In this document: piece after piece, positions 1 through 9,108 of the stretch
Layout of the letters: every line of letters starts with the position of its first letter
Numbering within the stretch: position 1 is the stretch's first letter
Origin: VBDM01 sp041493345
GTDB lineage: Bacteria; Pseudomonadota; Gammaproteobacteria; Burkholderiales; SG8-39
Length of the DNA stretch: 10,090 nt
NCBI GenBank assembly: GCA_041493345.1
Contig: JBGPYQ010000116.1
Location: forward strand, 1 to 10,090
Reading direction: 5' to 3'
The notes under the pieces: model-generated
What the model saw: the letters and a program-made list of their open reading frames with translations, nothing else
Database searches by the model: none
What the model was told of the DNA's origin: nothing
Made by a program: the position numbers and the translations under genes

Positions 1-372
1 CTCGAGCCGCGCATGGCTACCCACACGCGCGGCGATGTCGCCGCGCGCGTTTCGGTGCGCTTCGACGAGTTGTTCGAGTCGGTGCGTCTGGTGCAGGCGC
101 TGGCTTCCCGGCTGCCGCCGGGAGAGTGCCGGGTCCCGGTCGCGGAAAGCCATGACGGCGACCGCGGCCTGGGCTGGGTCGAGGGCTGGCGCGGCGACGT
201 CCTGATCGCGCTGGATGCGGCCGGGGCGAATCGCGTCCACCGGCTGCACCCGCATGATCCCTCCTGGCAGAACTGGCCGCTGCTCGAGCGCGCCGTGATG
301 GGAAACATCGTTCCGGATTTTCCGCTCATCAACAAGTCTTTCAACCTGAGCTACAGCGGGCAGGATCTCTGA
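1..372 (+). CDS. hyfG: Group 4 hydrogenase / complex I-like large subunit, C-terminal part (HyfG/HycE/NuoD-like)
   Basis: The frame is open from base 1, so the gene starts upstream. The visible 123 residues are the C-terminal end of a NuoD/HycE-type large subunit, with the arginine-rich segment and the closing segment GNIVPDFPLINKSFNLSYSG that end this family. In active group 4 [NiFe] hydrogenases this end carries a DPCxxC motif supplying two Ni-Fe ligands. Here the equivalent stretch reads NLSYSG and has no cysteine; the visible part contains only one Cys, far upstream in GECRV. I infer a hydrogenase-related complex that keeps the ion-pumping architecture but may not handle H2 (Ehr-like). 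The stop TGA shares its A with the ATG of the next gene (TGATG), which means translational coupling. The N-terminal CxxC lies outside the window and cannot be checked. The family call is firm; the exact subclass is less so. Confidence 0.85.
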   Translation, partial: LEPRMATHTRGDVAARVSVRFDELFESVRLVQALASRLPPGECRVPVAESHDGDRGLGWVEGWRGDVLIALDAAGANRVHRLHPHDPSWQNWPLLERAVMGNIVPDFPLINKSFNLSYSGQDL

Positions 373-890
373 TGTACCAACTCCTAAAACAAATCGTCAC
401 CACCGGCATCGTCACCGAGCCGGCGCCGCACTCCGACGAGGCGCTGCGCCGGATCGAGCAGCGGCTCGGCAATGTCATCCTCGCGCACTTCGGCCGCGCG
501 CTCGCCATTCGCCATGTGGACGCGGGCTCGTGCAACGGCTGCGAGCTCGAGATCCACGCCATGAACGGCGCCCACTACAACCTGGAGCGGCTCGGCATCA
601 AGTTCGTCGCCAGCCCCCGCCACGCCGACTTGCTGCTCGTCACCGGCCCCGTGTCGCGCCACATGGAGACCGCGCTCAAGCGCACCTGGGAGGCCACGCC
701 CGATCCGAAGCTGGTGGTCGCCATCGGCGACTGCGGCTGCACCGGCGGGATATTCGGCGAGAATTACGCGAGCTGCGGCCGCGTCTCGAACGTCATCCCG
801 GTGGACGTGGCCGTGCCGGGCTGCCCGCCCACACCCACTGCCATCATGCAGGGGATACTTACAGCCATCGCATCAGGCAAGCGCAAGTAG
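372..890 (+). CDS. hyfI: Group 4 hydrogenase / NADH dehydrogenase-like small Fe-S subunit (HyfI/HycG/NuoB-like)
   Basis: This 172-residue protein is complete and of normal length for HycG/HyfI/NuoB-type subunits. These carry the [4Fe-4S] cluster next to the large-subunit active site, on the cytoplasmic side of the membrane arm. The four expected ligands are visible: C54 and C57 in GSCNGCELE, C121 in GDCGCTGG, and C151 in PGCPPTP. C123 and C135 are additional cysteines. The CxxC spacing is that of hydrogenases; NuoB has adjacent cysteines. The ATG at 372 overlaps the stop of the large-subunit gene by one base and has an AGGA six bases upstream. The order large subunit then small subunit, with no ferredoxin gene between them, differs from E. 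coli hyfGHI. The small subunit looks functional although the large subunit lacks its C-terminal cysteines, so electron transfer is probably retained. Confidence 0.92.
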   Translation: MYQLLKQIVTTGIVTEPAPHSDEALRRIEQRLGNVILAHFGRALAIRHVDAGSCNGCELEIHAMNGAHYNLERLGIKFVASPRHADLLLVTGPVSRHMETALKRTWEATPDPKLVVAIGDCGCTGGIFGENYASCGRVSNVIPVDVAVPGCPPTPTAIMQGILTAIASGKRK

Positions 891-894
891 CGCG

Positions 895-1353
895 ATGGAA
901 CTTCCTCTGGCTGTAATCGGCTGGTTCTTCACCCTGGCATCGGCCGCGGCGCTCGTCCTGGGCGCCTTGCTGATCGCGACGCTCGCGCGCGCGGGCGAGC
1001 TGGAACGGCGCTACCTGAGCTACAGCATGTGGAACGATATTGTGCTGATCGGAATCTGGGTGCTGGGTGTCGCCGGCGGGATCGGCGTATTGCGGCTTGA
1101 GCCCTGGGGACGATACTTGCTCGAATTGTTCTGCTGGGCCCTGATCGTGCTCGCCCTGCTTTCGGCCACGTCGCGGCTCTACGCGATAAGGCAGCCCGAT
1201 GCCCCGCCGGTAAACTGGGTCGGCGCGATCGGCGGTGTCACGCTGATCCTGATCCCCATCGTCGCGCTCTGCGCCGCCACCATCGTCACCTTGCGCAGCC
1301 CGGAGGCGCTGAAGGCGTTTTCAGAAAACCATACGCAACGATACACATCGTAG
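895..1353 (+). CDS. Four-helix membrane protein at the end of the hydrogenase-like operon, function unknown
   Basis: I do not recognise this 152-residue protein. It starts four bases after the small-subunit stop on the same strand, so it is very probably co-transcribed. Hydrophobic segments lie at about residues 5-30, 48-66, 74-96 and 107-133, joined by short loops (charged ELERRY at 35-40, RQPDAPP at 99-105). The tail from about 134 to 152 is hydrophilic. No cysteine or histidine cluster or known domain motif is apparent. No clear Shine-Dalgarno precedes the ATG, as is common for the downstream gene of a tightly coupled pair. Its position suggests an accessory or membrane-anchoring component of the complex, or an assembly factor; that is inference from location alone. 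The stop codon lies in the left arm of a palindrome shared with the convergent gene. Confidence 0.8.
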   Translation: MELPLAVIGWFFTLASAAALVLGALLIATLARAGELERRYLSYSMWNDIVLIGIWVLGVAGGIGVLRLEPWGRYLLELFCWALIVLALLSATSRLYAIRQPDAPPVNWVGAIGGVTLILIPIVALCAATIVTLRSPEALKAFSENHTQRYTS

Positions 1354-1411
1354 CGTGCGCCACGCGCACGACGATCGTTCGCGCCGGCACGTGCGCACGG
1401 CGCGCGCTACG
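1349..1411. terminator. Palindrome spanning the stops of two convergent genes, possible bidirectional terminator or repeat
   Basis: CGTAGCGTGCGCC at 1349-1361 is the reverse complement of GGCGCGCGCTACG at 1399-1411 with one mismatch in 13. Smaller palindromes lie inside, including GTGCGC-CAC-GCGCAC near the left arm, ACGATCGT at 1371-1378 and GCACGTGC at 1387-1394. Each arm contains the TAG stop of one gene, at 1351-1353 on + and 1407-1409 on -. There is no T-run, so it is not a classical intrinsic terminator. Its style resembles the dispersed palindromic repeats of GC-rich proteobacteria, which I infer without a genome-wide search. Confidence 0.55.
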
Positions 1412-1820
1412 GCTTGAGGTATGCGTAGCCCTCTTTTTGTTGCAGATGCGTGATCTGCACCACGCCGGAGGGTACGTACTCGACACCGAGAATGAACTGG
1501 TCCTTCTTCAGCTTGCGGTTGCGCAGCGTGATTTCGCAAACCTCGAACCTGACGCCCCTTGACATGAGATCCTGGACCCGGGCGTCAAAGGGGCCGAGCT
1601 TGTCCTTGGCGCCGTCCATGAGAAAATCAACGCCGCCCGCGTGCGTCACCGCGACGATCTTCGCCTTGGGATCGACTTCGAGATGGTTGCTGATGTTGCG
1701 CAGGCCCTTGGTCGCCTGCTCCAGGCCGTTGTCGAAATGATAGACGACTTTTTCCTGCGCCCAGACGCCCATGGCGAAAAACAGCATCGAGGCTGCAATC
1801 AGTTTCATCACGAATTTCAC
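1407..1820 (-). CDS. Secreted DsrE/DsrF-family protein
   Basis: This 137-residue protein has a Sec signal peptide (MKFVMK, then the hydrophobic LIAASMLFFAMGVW, with likely cleavage after VWA at about residue 21). The mature part matches the small periplasmic DsrE/DsrF-like family. Its marks are a VDFLMDG stretch, the segment GVRFEVCEITLRNR with the single conserved Cys (C95), the VPSGVVQI strand, and the characteristic ending LQQKEGYAYLKP. Related cytoplasmic DsrE proteins carry sulfur on a cysteine; for secreted members the substrate is not established, so sulfur handling is only a possibility. The start is GTG at 1820, because AAGGAG lies six bases upstream (1827-1832). The ATG at 1808 would be 18 bases away and would shorten the signal peptide by four residues. 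The gene is convergent with the hydrogenase-like operon and divergent from the acylphosphatase gene, so it is probably monocistronic. Confidence 0.85.
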   Translation of the reverse strand: MKFVMKLIAASMLFFAMGVWAQEKVVYHFDNGLEQATKGLRNISNHLEVDPKAKIVAVTHAGGVDFLMDGAKDKLGPFDARVQDLMSRGVRFEVCEITLRNRKLKKDQFILGVEYVPSGVVQITHLQQKEGYAYLKP

Positions 1821-1826
1821 GGCATG

Positions 1827-1832
1827 CTCCTT
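1827..1832 (-). promoter_or_regulatory. Ribosome binding site selecting a GTG start
   Basis: The - strand reads AAGGAG, then CATGCC, then GTG. The six-base spacing supports GTG at 1820 over the in-frame ATG at 1808 for the DsrE-family gene. Confidence 0.7.
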
Positions 1833-1895
1833 GTTTCTGGTTACGGATGATTCCGCTTACTTTACGCGAACAGGCCCAAATTGGAAAATCAGCGA

Positions 1896-2165
1896 ATGGC
1901 GAAACACCTGAAGATCATGGGCCGCGTCCAGGACGTGGGTTTCCGCTACTCCATGGCGGAAGAAGCCAAGCGGCTCGGCGTTACGGGCTGGGTGAGAAAC
2001 CGCCGCGACGGCACTGTGGAGGCGACGGTGGACGGTGCAGCGGATGCCGTGACCGCGATCATCGCCTGGGCGCGCCACGGGCCGCGCGCGGCGCAAGTGA
2101 CCGAAGTTCAGGTTTCCGAAGTTCCGGGAAGCTTCGAGCGCTTCGAGATGCGGCCTACTGAATAA
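1896..2165 (+). CDS. acyP: Acylphosphatase
   Basis: This 89-residue protein has the normal length for acylphosphatase, a small cytoplasmic alpha/beta enzyme that hydrolyses acyl phosphates such as carbamoyl phosphate and 1,3-bisphosphoglycerate. Both signature blocks are present. GRVQDVGFRY (residues 9-18) forms the phosphate-binding loop and carries the catalytic Arg17. LGVTGWVRNRRDGTVEA (28-43) carries the catalytic Asn35. The ATG at 1896 is preferred because it gives the usual short N-terminus (MAKHLKIMGRV). An in-frame TTG at 1881 would add five residues and is less likely, although no strong Shine-Dalgarno is seen for either. The 75 bases separating it from the divergent DsrE-family gene must hold both promoters; I could not identify convincing -35/-10 pairs there. 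It is followed by a double-hairpin repeat. The biological role of bacterial acylphosphatases is generally unclear. Confidence 0.95.
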   Translation: MAKHLKIMGRVQDVGFRYSMAEEAKRLGVTGWVRNRRDGTVEATVDGAADAVTAIIAWARHGPRAAQVTEVQVSEVPGSFERFEMRPTE

Positions 2166-2183
2166 GGAGCCGGCTGCTGCATC

Positions 2184-2262
2184 CCCTCACCCTCGATCCC
2201 TCTCCCGAGGGGAGAAGGAGGAATCACCCTTCTCCCGGAGGGAGAAGGGACGGGGATGAGGG
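2184..2262. repeat. GC-rich double-hairpin palindromic repeat between convergent genes
   Basis: The arms 2184-2206 and 2240-2262 are imperfect reverse complements of about 23 bases, both built on CCCTCACCC / CCCTCTCCC-type sequence. Each half also folds alone. TCTCCC (2201-2206) pairs with GGGAGA (2210-2215). CCCTTCTCCC (2227-2236) pairs perfectly with GGGAGAAGGG (2240-2249) across a three-base loop. This design is familiar from dispersed intergenic repeats of beta- and gammaproteobacteria. It lies after the acylphosphatase stop and overlaps the 3' end of the dienelactone hydrolase gene. It may serve as a transcription stop for both; there is no T-run. Confidence 0.75.
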
Positions 2263-3009
2263 AGCCCCCGGCGCGATCACCCCGCCTTGCGCAAGCGTCC
2301 GTCCCGCTTCCCCGTCACGCAGCCCGTCGAGAATCGCGAGCGCGCGCGCCATGGAAAATTCCCGGGTCTTCCGATCGAACGCCTTGGCGTTCTCCGGCAT
2401 CATGTAGCCGTGAAGCACGCCCGGGAAAACGTGCAGCTCCAGGTTCTTCAAGCGCGCGGCCGCGCCGCGATAGGCAGCGAGCACCTCGGCGGGCGCCTGG
2501 TGGTCCTCATCGCCCCAGATGATGCAGACCGGCCGCTCGAGCCCCTCGAGTTCCTTGATGAAATCCAGCATCTGCGACCCGTGGCAGGAGATGCCCGCGT
2601 CGTAGCCGAGGCGCTTGGGCCCGACGATCGCATACGGGCCGCCGTAGCATAAGCCCATCACCGCGGCGCGCCCGTTCGATTGCGGCAGCCTGCGCAGCCC
2701 GGCGAGCGCGTCGGCGAGGTCGGCTTCGCCCGTCCTGATTTTTTCGAGGCGCGGCTGCGAGCGCTGCTTCGTGCGATCGTCGTCGCGCGCAAGCGGCCCC
2801 GGGATCGAGCGCCAGAACAGATCGGGCGCCGCCGCGATAGTGCCGTGCGAGGCGAACTCGTCGGCGATCGCGCGAAGGTCCGCGTTGACGCCGTGCACGG
2901 CGGAAGCGAGCACGATCGCCGGAACCTTTGCGCCGGCTTGCGGCATTGCGAGGTAGCAATCGAACTCGCCGCCCTCGCTCGATCGGACTTTGACGTTCTT
3001 GCCCGGCAT
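2224..3009 (-). CDS. Dienelactone hydrolase-family alpha/beta hydrolase
   Basis: This 261-residue cytoplasmic enzyme of the DLH family hydrolyses ester or lactone substrates; the actual substrate cannot be told. The Cys-type triad is visible: the nucleophile C121 in GLCYGG, D169 in WGDEDHQAP, and H200 in PGVLHGY. The N-terminal half carries the usual VKVRSSEGGEFDCYLAMP strand pair and PAIVLASAVHGV. The start is ATG at 3009, because GGAGGAG lies eight bases upstream (3018-3024). The frame stays open to 3171, but that extension is cysteine-rich, unlike the family, and lies across an apparent terminator. The conserved body ends near residue 233. The remaining 28 residues are low-complexity, and the last 12 are encoded by the palindromic repeat, so the stop seems to have been supplied by repeat DNA. 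No chlorocatechol or other aromatic pathway gene is nearby, so a general detoxification or hydrolase role is as likely as aromatic degradation. Confidence 0.88.
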   Translation of the reverse strand: MPGKNVKVRSSEGGEFDCYLAMPQAGAKVPAIVLASAVHGVNADLRAIADEFASHGTIAAAPDLFWRSIPGPLARDDDRTKQRSQPRLEKIRTGEADLADALAGLRRLPQSNGRAAVMGLCYGGPYAIVGPKRLGYDAGISCHGSQMLDFIKELEGLERPVCIIWGDEDHQAPAEVLAAYRGAAARLKNLELHVFPGVLHGYMMPENAKAFDRKTREFSMARALAILDGLRDGEAGRTLAQGGVIAPGAPSSPSLLPPGEG

Positions 3010-3017
3010 GTGGTCTT

Positions 3018-3024
3018 CTCCTCC
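3018..3024 (-). promoter_or_regulatory. Strong ribosome binding site for the dienelactone hydrolase-family gene
   Basis: The - strand reads GGAGGAG, then eight bases, then ATG at 3009. It fixes the start and excludes the 54-residue upstream extension of the frame. Confidence 0.75.
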
Positions 3025-3033
3025 GGGAGCGGG

Positions 3034-3058
3034 AAAAGGCCCCGAAAGCCTCCGGGCC
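3034..3058 (-). terminator. Probable intrinsic terminator after the coiled-coil gene
   Basis: On the - strand GGCCC (3058-3054) pairs with GGGCC (3042-3038) around an 11-base loop and is followed directly by TTTT (3037-3034). It lies 19 bases beyond the stop of the upstream gene and just before the Shine-Dalgarno of the hydrolase gene. The stem is short, so the call is moderate. Confidence 0.45.
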
Positions 3059-3076
3059 GTTTCGATTCCTTGACTA

Positions 3077-3511
3077 TCAGCTGAACAACAGCACCGTGAT
3101 CGTTGGCAGGCGCACAACTTGAAGCTGAACATCCAAGAAATAGTATTGAAAGTATGCAAGTACCAGAGCAAGCAGCATCACGGACCGCCTTGCGAGCAGT
3201 CGCCAGTCGGGCGCATCAAGTGCTTGCGCCGAGAAACTGCTGACTAGCTCCTGAATCGATTTCCGTGCTCTGGATTGCTCCCCGGATGGTGTTTCCACGT
3301 CGGCGACTTGGGGCTCGCTGGATTGCGTCGAACGCTCGCGATTCGATTCGGCGAGGGCGGCGCATGCGTGGCGGCAGTGCGTGCGCGCCTTCTCGATGTT
3401 GGTGTCTGCCTCGACCACGTCGGCGGCCACCCCGCCCCGGCCGACGACTGCCCTGGCGAGCTCGGCCTCCGCTTTGGCGAGGGCGGCTTCAAGTTCTTCC
3501 CGTTTGCCCAC
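3077..3511 (-). CDS. Unassigned protein with N-terminal coiled coil and hydrophobic C-terminus
   Basis: I do not recognise this 144-residue protein. Residues 3-22 (REELEAALAKAEAELARAVV) have heptad-like spacing, and residues 30-60 are also helical and charged, so a coiled coil is likely. Residues 61-85 are polar and probably disordered. Residues 109-144 are hydrophobic, with a membrane segment at about 110-127 (VMLLALVLAYFQYYF), suggesting a C-terminally anchored protein facing the cytoplasm. The start is GTG at 3511, supported by AGGGAGGAG ending two bases before it. The part encoding the hydrophobic end is A/T-rich (36 of 60 bases at 3121-3180), unlike its neighbours, which may mean recent arrival or simply membrane-segment codons. 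It lies downstream of dnaE on the same strand but behind a terminator, so it is probably transcribed separately. Confidence 0.65.
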   Translation of the reverse strand: MGKREELEAALAKAEAELARAVVGRGGVAADVVEADTNIEKARTHCRHACAALAESNRERSTQSSEPQVADVETPSGEQSRARKSIQELVSSFSAQALDAPDWRLLARRSVMLLALVLAYFQYYFLDVQLQVVRLPTITVLLFS

Positions 3512-3572
3512 GGCTCCTCCCTATAAGGGTCTAGGTATACCACACTGTCGTATCGGCATGCCACCGTCCCCC

Positions 3573-3603
3573 AAAAAGCCCCGAAGGCTTGCCAGCAAGC
3601 TTC
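3573..3603 (-). terminator. Intrinsic terminator downstream of dnaE with an overlapping alternative hairpin
   Basis: On the - strand AAGCC (3590-3586) pairs with GGCTT (3580-3576) around a TTCGG-type loop, followed by a T-run ending at 3573. The preceding GAAGCTTGC can instead pair with GCAAGCCTTC (one bulged base), a fold that uses the left arm of the terminator. The terminator call rests on the hairpin plus T-run. Whether the alternative fold has a regulatory role is open. Confidence 0.6.
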
Positions 3604-3742
3604 AGGGACGAGTCAAAAGCGGATTCGCGCAATACACGACGTTTTCCCAGCTGAACACCTCGGGCTTGCGCGGATCGATCGTCAGCCGCAGCCACTCCGC
3701 GGGGGCGCTGGTCGAGCCTTGCACGGTGATTCGCGTGAGATG
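3602..3742 (-). pseudogene. Short coding remnant between dnaE and its terminator, family not recognised
   Basis: One - frame ending in TGA at 3602-3604 reads ITVQGSTSAPAEWLRLTI, then DPRKPEVFSWENVVYCANPL, then LTRP. Most of its codons end in G or C, as in the real genes here, while the codons just upstream do not. There is no credible start: no ATG, and no Shine-Dalgarno before the in-frame GTG codons. It therefore looks like the C-terminal end of a lost gene or a very small gene. The terminator begins immediately after its stop, as expected for a gene end. I cannot assign a family. The left boundary is where the codon pattern begins and is approximate. The rest of 3512-3801 shows nothing further besides the terminator. 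Confidence 0.35.
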
Positions 3743-3801
3743 TGCTCTCACTACTGAAGCCGAGCATTGCACCCCGCAGACCAACCTGACTCCCTGAGAC
3801 C

Positions 3802-7296
<3,495 letters not shown>

Positions 7297-7359
7297 CGGC
7301 GTTGCAAGGATTGCTGCACCGAAATTCTACACCCGGGATTTGTTGCCTGCGCCCACGGA

Positions 7360-8244
7360 ATGAGTTCCCGGTCCGCCACCTCCGATTCGTCGGGGAAAAC
7401 CGTAGCGTTCATTGCCCTGCTCGCGGGCGCGGCGGCGATTGCGTTCGCGCCCATCTTCGTGCGCCTGTCCGACACGAGTCCCACCGCGAGCGCCTTCTGG
7501 CGCGTGGCGTTGTCGATTGCGCCGCTGTGGCTATGGGTTGCCGCCACTCCCCGCGAATCCGCGGGCGCGCCGCTGCCCTGGAAGGCGCTCGTGCTCGCGG
7601 GGCTGTTCTTCGCCGCCGATCTCGGCGTATGGCACCTGTCGATCGTCTACACCTCGGTCGCCAACTCCACGCTCGAAGCCAATTTCGCGCCCCTCTTCGT
7701 CACGCTCGGCGCCTGGCTGCTGTGGCGAGCGCGCGTCACGCGGCTTTTTCTCGCGGCCCTCGCGCTCACGCTGGCCGGCGCGGTCCTGCTGATCGGCCCC
7801 AACATCCAGCTTGGCGGCCGCACCCTGCTCGGCGACGCACTGGGGGTGCTGACCGCGATTTTCTACGCCGGATACATGCTCGCGCTCAAGTCGGCCACCG
7901 GCACCGCCTCGACCGCCCGCATCATGGCGATCAACACCACCGTTGCCGCGATCGTGTTGCTGCCCTACGCCCTCGCCACCGCCGATGCGATGCTGCCGCA
8001 AGGCGTGCACGGCTGGCTGGTGCTGGCGGCACTCGCCTTGATCGCGCAGGTGGCGGGACAAAGCCTCATCGCGTTCGGCTTCGCCCGTCTCCCGGCTTCA
8101 TTCTCCTCGGTGAGCCTGCTGCTGCAGCCGGTGCTCGCGGCGGTCTATGCCTGGGCGATCCTCGGGGAAGGCATGGGAGCGGTGCAAATGGCCGGCGGTG
8201 CGATCGTGCTCGCCGGAATCTATCTTGCGCGGCGGGGAAGCTGA
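7360..8244 (+). CDS. DMT-superfamily (EamA) transporter
   Basis: This 294-residue inner-membrane protein has about ten hydrophobic helices arranged as two EamA repeats, the normal size for drug/metabolite exporters. The first repeat includes AIAFAPIFVRLSDTSPTASAFWR with the family's typical Arg after helix 2, and VYTSVANSTLEANFAPLFVTLGAWLLWR. The second ends in SLLLQPVLAAVYAWAILGEG and AGGAIVLAGIYLARRG, the classic C-terminal end of the family. Substrates of such proteins range over amino acids and other metabolites and cannot be inferred here. The ATG at 7360 gives a short polar N-terminus (MSSRSATSDSSGK) before the first helix, as expected. The same frame is open far upstream, but that part is antisense to dnaE and is not credible as protein. 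No clear Shine-Dalgarno precedes the ATG. The gene is convergent with the PAQR-family gene, 51 bases away. Confidence 0.92.
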   Translation: MSSRSATSDSSGKTVAFIALLAGAAAIAFAPIFVRLSDTSPTASAFWRVALSIAPLWLWVAATPRESAGAPLPWKALVLAGLFFAADLGVWHLSIVYTSVANSTLEANFAPLFVTLGAWLLWRARVTRLFLAALALTLAGAVLLIGPNIQLGGRTLLGDALGVLTAIFYAGYMLALKSATGTASTARIMAINTTVAAIVLLPYALATADAMLPQGVHGWLVLAALALIAQVAGQSLIAFGFARLPASFSSVSLLLQPVLAAVYAWAILGEGMGAVQMAGGAIVLAGIYLARRGS

Positions 8245-8286
8245 CTCCGGGCCTGGCTCCCCAACCCGCTCAAATCCGGGCACTCC

Positions 8287-8305
8287 GGAGAAATTTTATT
8301 TCTCC
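8287..8305. terminator. Small A/T-rich hairpin between convergent genes
   Basis: GGAGAAA (8287-8293) pairs with TTTCTCC (8299-8305) across a five-base loop that contains the stop codon of the PAQR-family gene. Its position between convergent genes suits a transcription stop, but the stem is weak and there is no long T-run. The rest of the 51-base gap shows only repeated CTCCGG-like words. Confidence 0.3.
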
Positions 8306-8970
8306 CCCGCAAAAGAGAAGGCAAAGCGGAAGTGGAAACCCAACCCAGTCAGCACTGCCAGGTGAAAAAGCTCATGCGGACCCAGGACTCTTTCGATCAG
8401 AACCGGCTGGCGCAGAAACTCTGCCACCCCCCCAAGCGTATAGGCGATTCCTCCCCATACCAGAGGGCGGATGAACCCCCATCCGTAGCGGCGGTACAGC
8501 GCATATCCTGAATATCCGCCCACCCACCCCATGGCAATATAAAACGACAATCCGGCAATTTCGGGCAACTCGCCGAAGTACAAAAAATTGAGCGCGATGC
8601 CGACCCCGGCCAATGAAACCAGAATCAGCAATATCAGCCAGCGCCGCCAGCCTTTGAACAGAATGACATGCACGGGGACAAAAGTAGCCGCGATGAGAAC
8701 AAAGATGGCGGTGTGGTCTATGCGCTGCAACACCAGCCGGGGGAGGAGGCCGGGCTGAAGGATGTGATAAGCGCCGCTGATCCCCAGTTGGGCCGCGGCG
8801 GCGAAGGCAAACACAGCCAGGGCGGTCATGCGCCAGTTCCACCCGGGACCATCCGTCTGGCGGCCTTTGCGCACCAGAAAGAACTCCGCTACGGCGAACA
8901 CCCCCGAACCCAACAGGTGGGTCAGGGCGCTCACGGGGTCGCTGAAACCCGGAATGGAGATGACCGGCAT
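8296..8970 (-). CDS. trhA: Hemolysin III / PAQR-family membrane protein (TrhA-like)
   Basis: This protein of about 224 residues has seven hydrophobic segments. It carries the metal-binding signature of the PAQR/hemolysin III family. Numbering from the GTG at 8979, the residues are S68 and H72 in SGAYH, D88 in RIDH, and H202 and H206 in HELFH. The surrounding LQRIDHTAIFVLIAATFVPVH and GPHELFHLAVLTGLGFH are typical. E. coli TrhA (YqfA) has been linked to membrane energetics and fatty acid homeostasis; the hemolysin name is historical and should not be read as toxin function. ATG at 8970 is chosen. An in-frame GTG at 8979 would add MKG, and neither has a well-spaced Shine-Dalgarno. Upstream lies an A/T-rich stretch that probably holds the promoter. 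Confidence 0.88.
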   Translation of the reverse strand: MPVISIPGFSDPVSALTHLLGSGVFAVAEFFLVRKGRQTDGPGWNWRMTALAVFAFAAAAQLGISGAYHILQPGLLPRLVLQRIDHTAIFVLIAATFVPVHVILFKGWRRWLILLILVSLAGVGIALNFLYFGELPEIAGLSFYIAMGWVGGYSGYALYRRYGWGFIRPLVWGGIAYTLGGVAEFLRQPVLIERVLGPHELFHLAVLTGLGFHFRFAFSFAGEK

Positions 8971-9108
8971 TCCCTTCACAAGGCCGCTTGGTCGGGTGCT
9001 CGACGATTAAAGCGGGTTTTTATATGATACGGGCTCGAAGCAACCTCTTGGGACGCGATAATCTCATATGAAAGTTTTTGCAGTCTTACTATGAGTTGAA
9101 GAAGGCGG
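8971..9108. other. A/T-rich intergenic stretch, likely promoter region of the PAQR-family gene
   Basis: At 9001-9100, 59 of 100 bases are A or T, in sharp contrast to the surrounding GC-rich genes. It contains TATCATATAAAA on the - strand (about 9018-9029), which could be part of a promoter for the gene ending at 8296. No -35 box at correct spacing was found, so the promoter is only suggested. The stretch also forms the broken inner edge of the transposase remnant and could be inserted or scarred DNA. No gene is seen in it. Confidence 0.35.

Noticed and set aside
384..662. A - strand frame opposite the hydrogenase-like small subunit.
   Set aside because: It is antisense to a gene with all four expected cysteine ligands, has no Shine-Dalgarno and no family features.
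1821..1895. Possible paired promoters between the divergent DsrE-family and acylphosphatase genes.
   Set aside because: Promoters must exist nearby, but no -35/-10 pair with acceptable spacing was convincing on either strand, so none was annotated.
2680..3084. A + strand frame of about 130 codons opposite the hydrolase gene, and similar frames at 2287-2652.
   Set aside because: They are shadows on the opposite strand of a gene with an intact catalytic triad, and show Arg-rich composition with no motifs.
3010..3171. A 54-residue N-terminal extension of the dienelactone hydrolase-family frame.
   Set aside because: It contains a cysteine-rich stretch unlike the family and runs across a probable terminator and into the 3' end of another gene. 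A strong Shine-Dalgarno favours the ATG at 3009.
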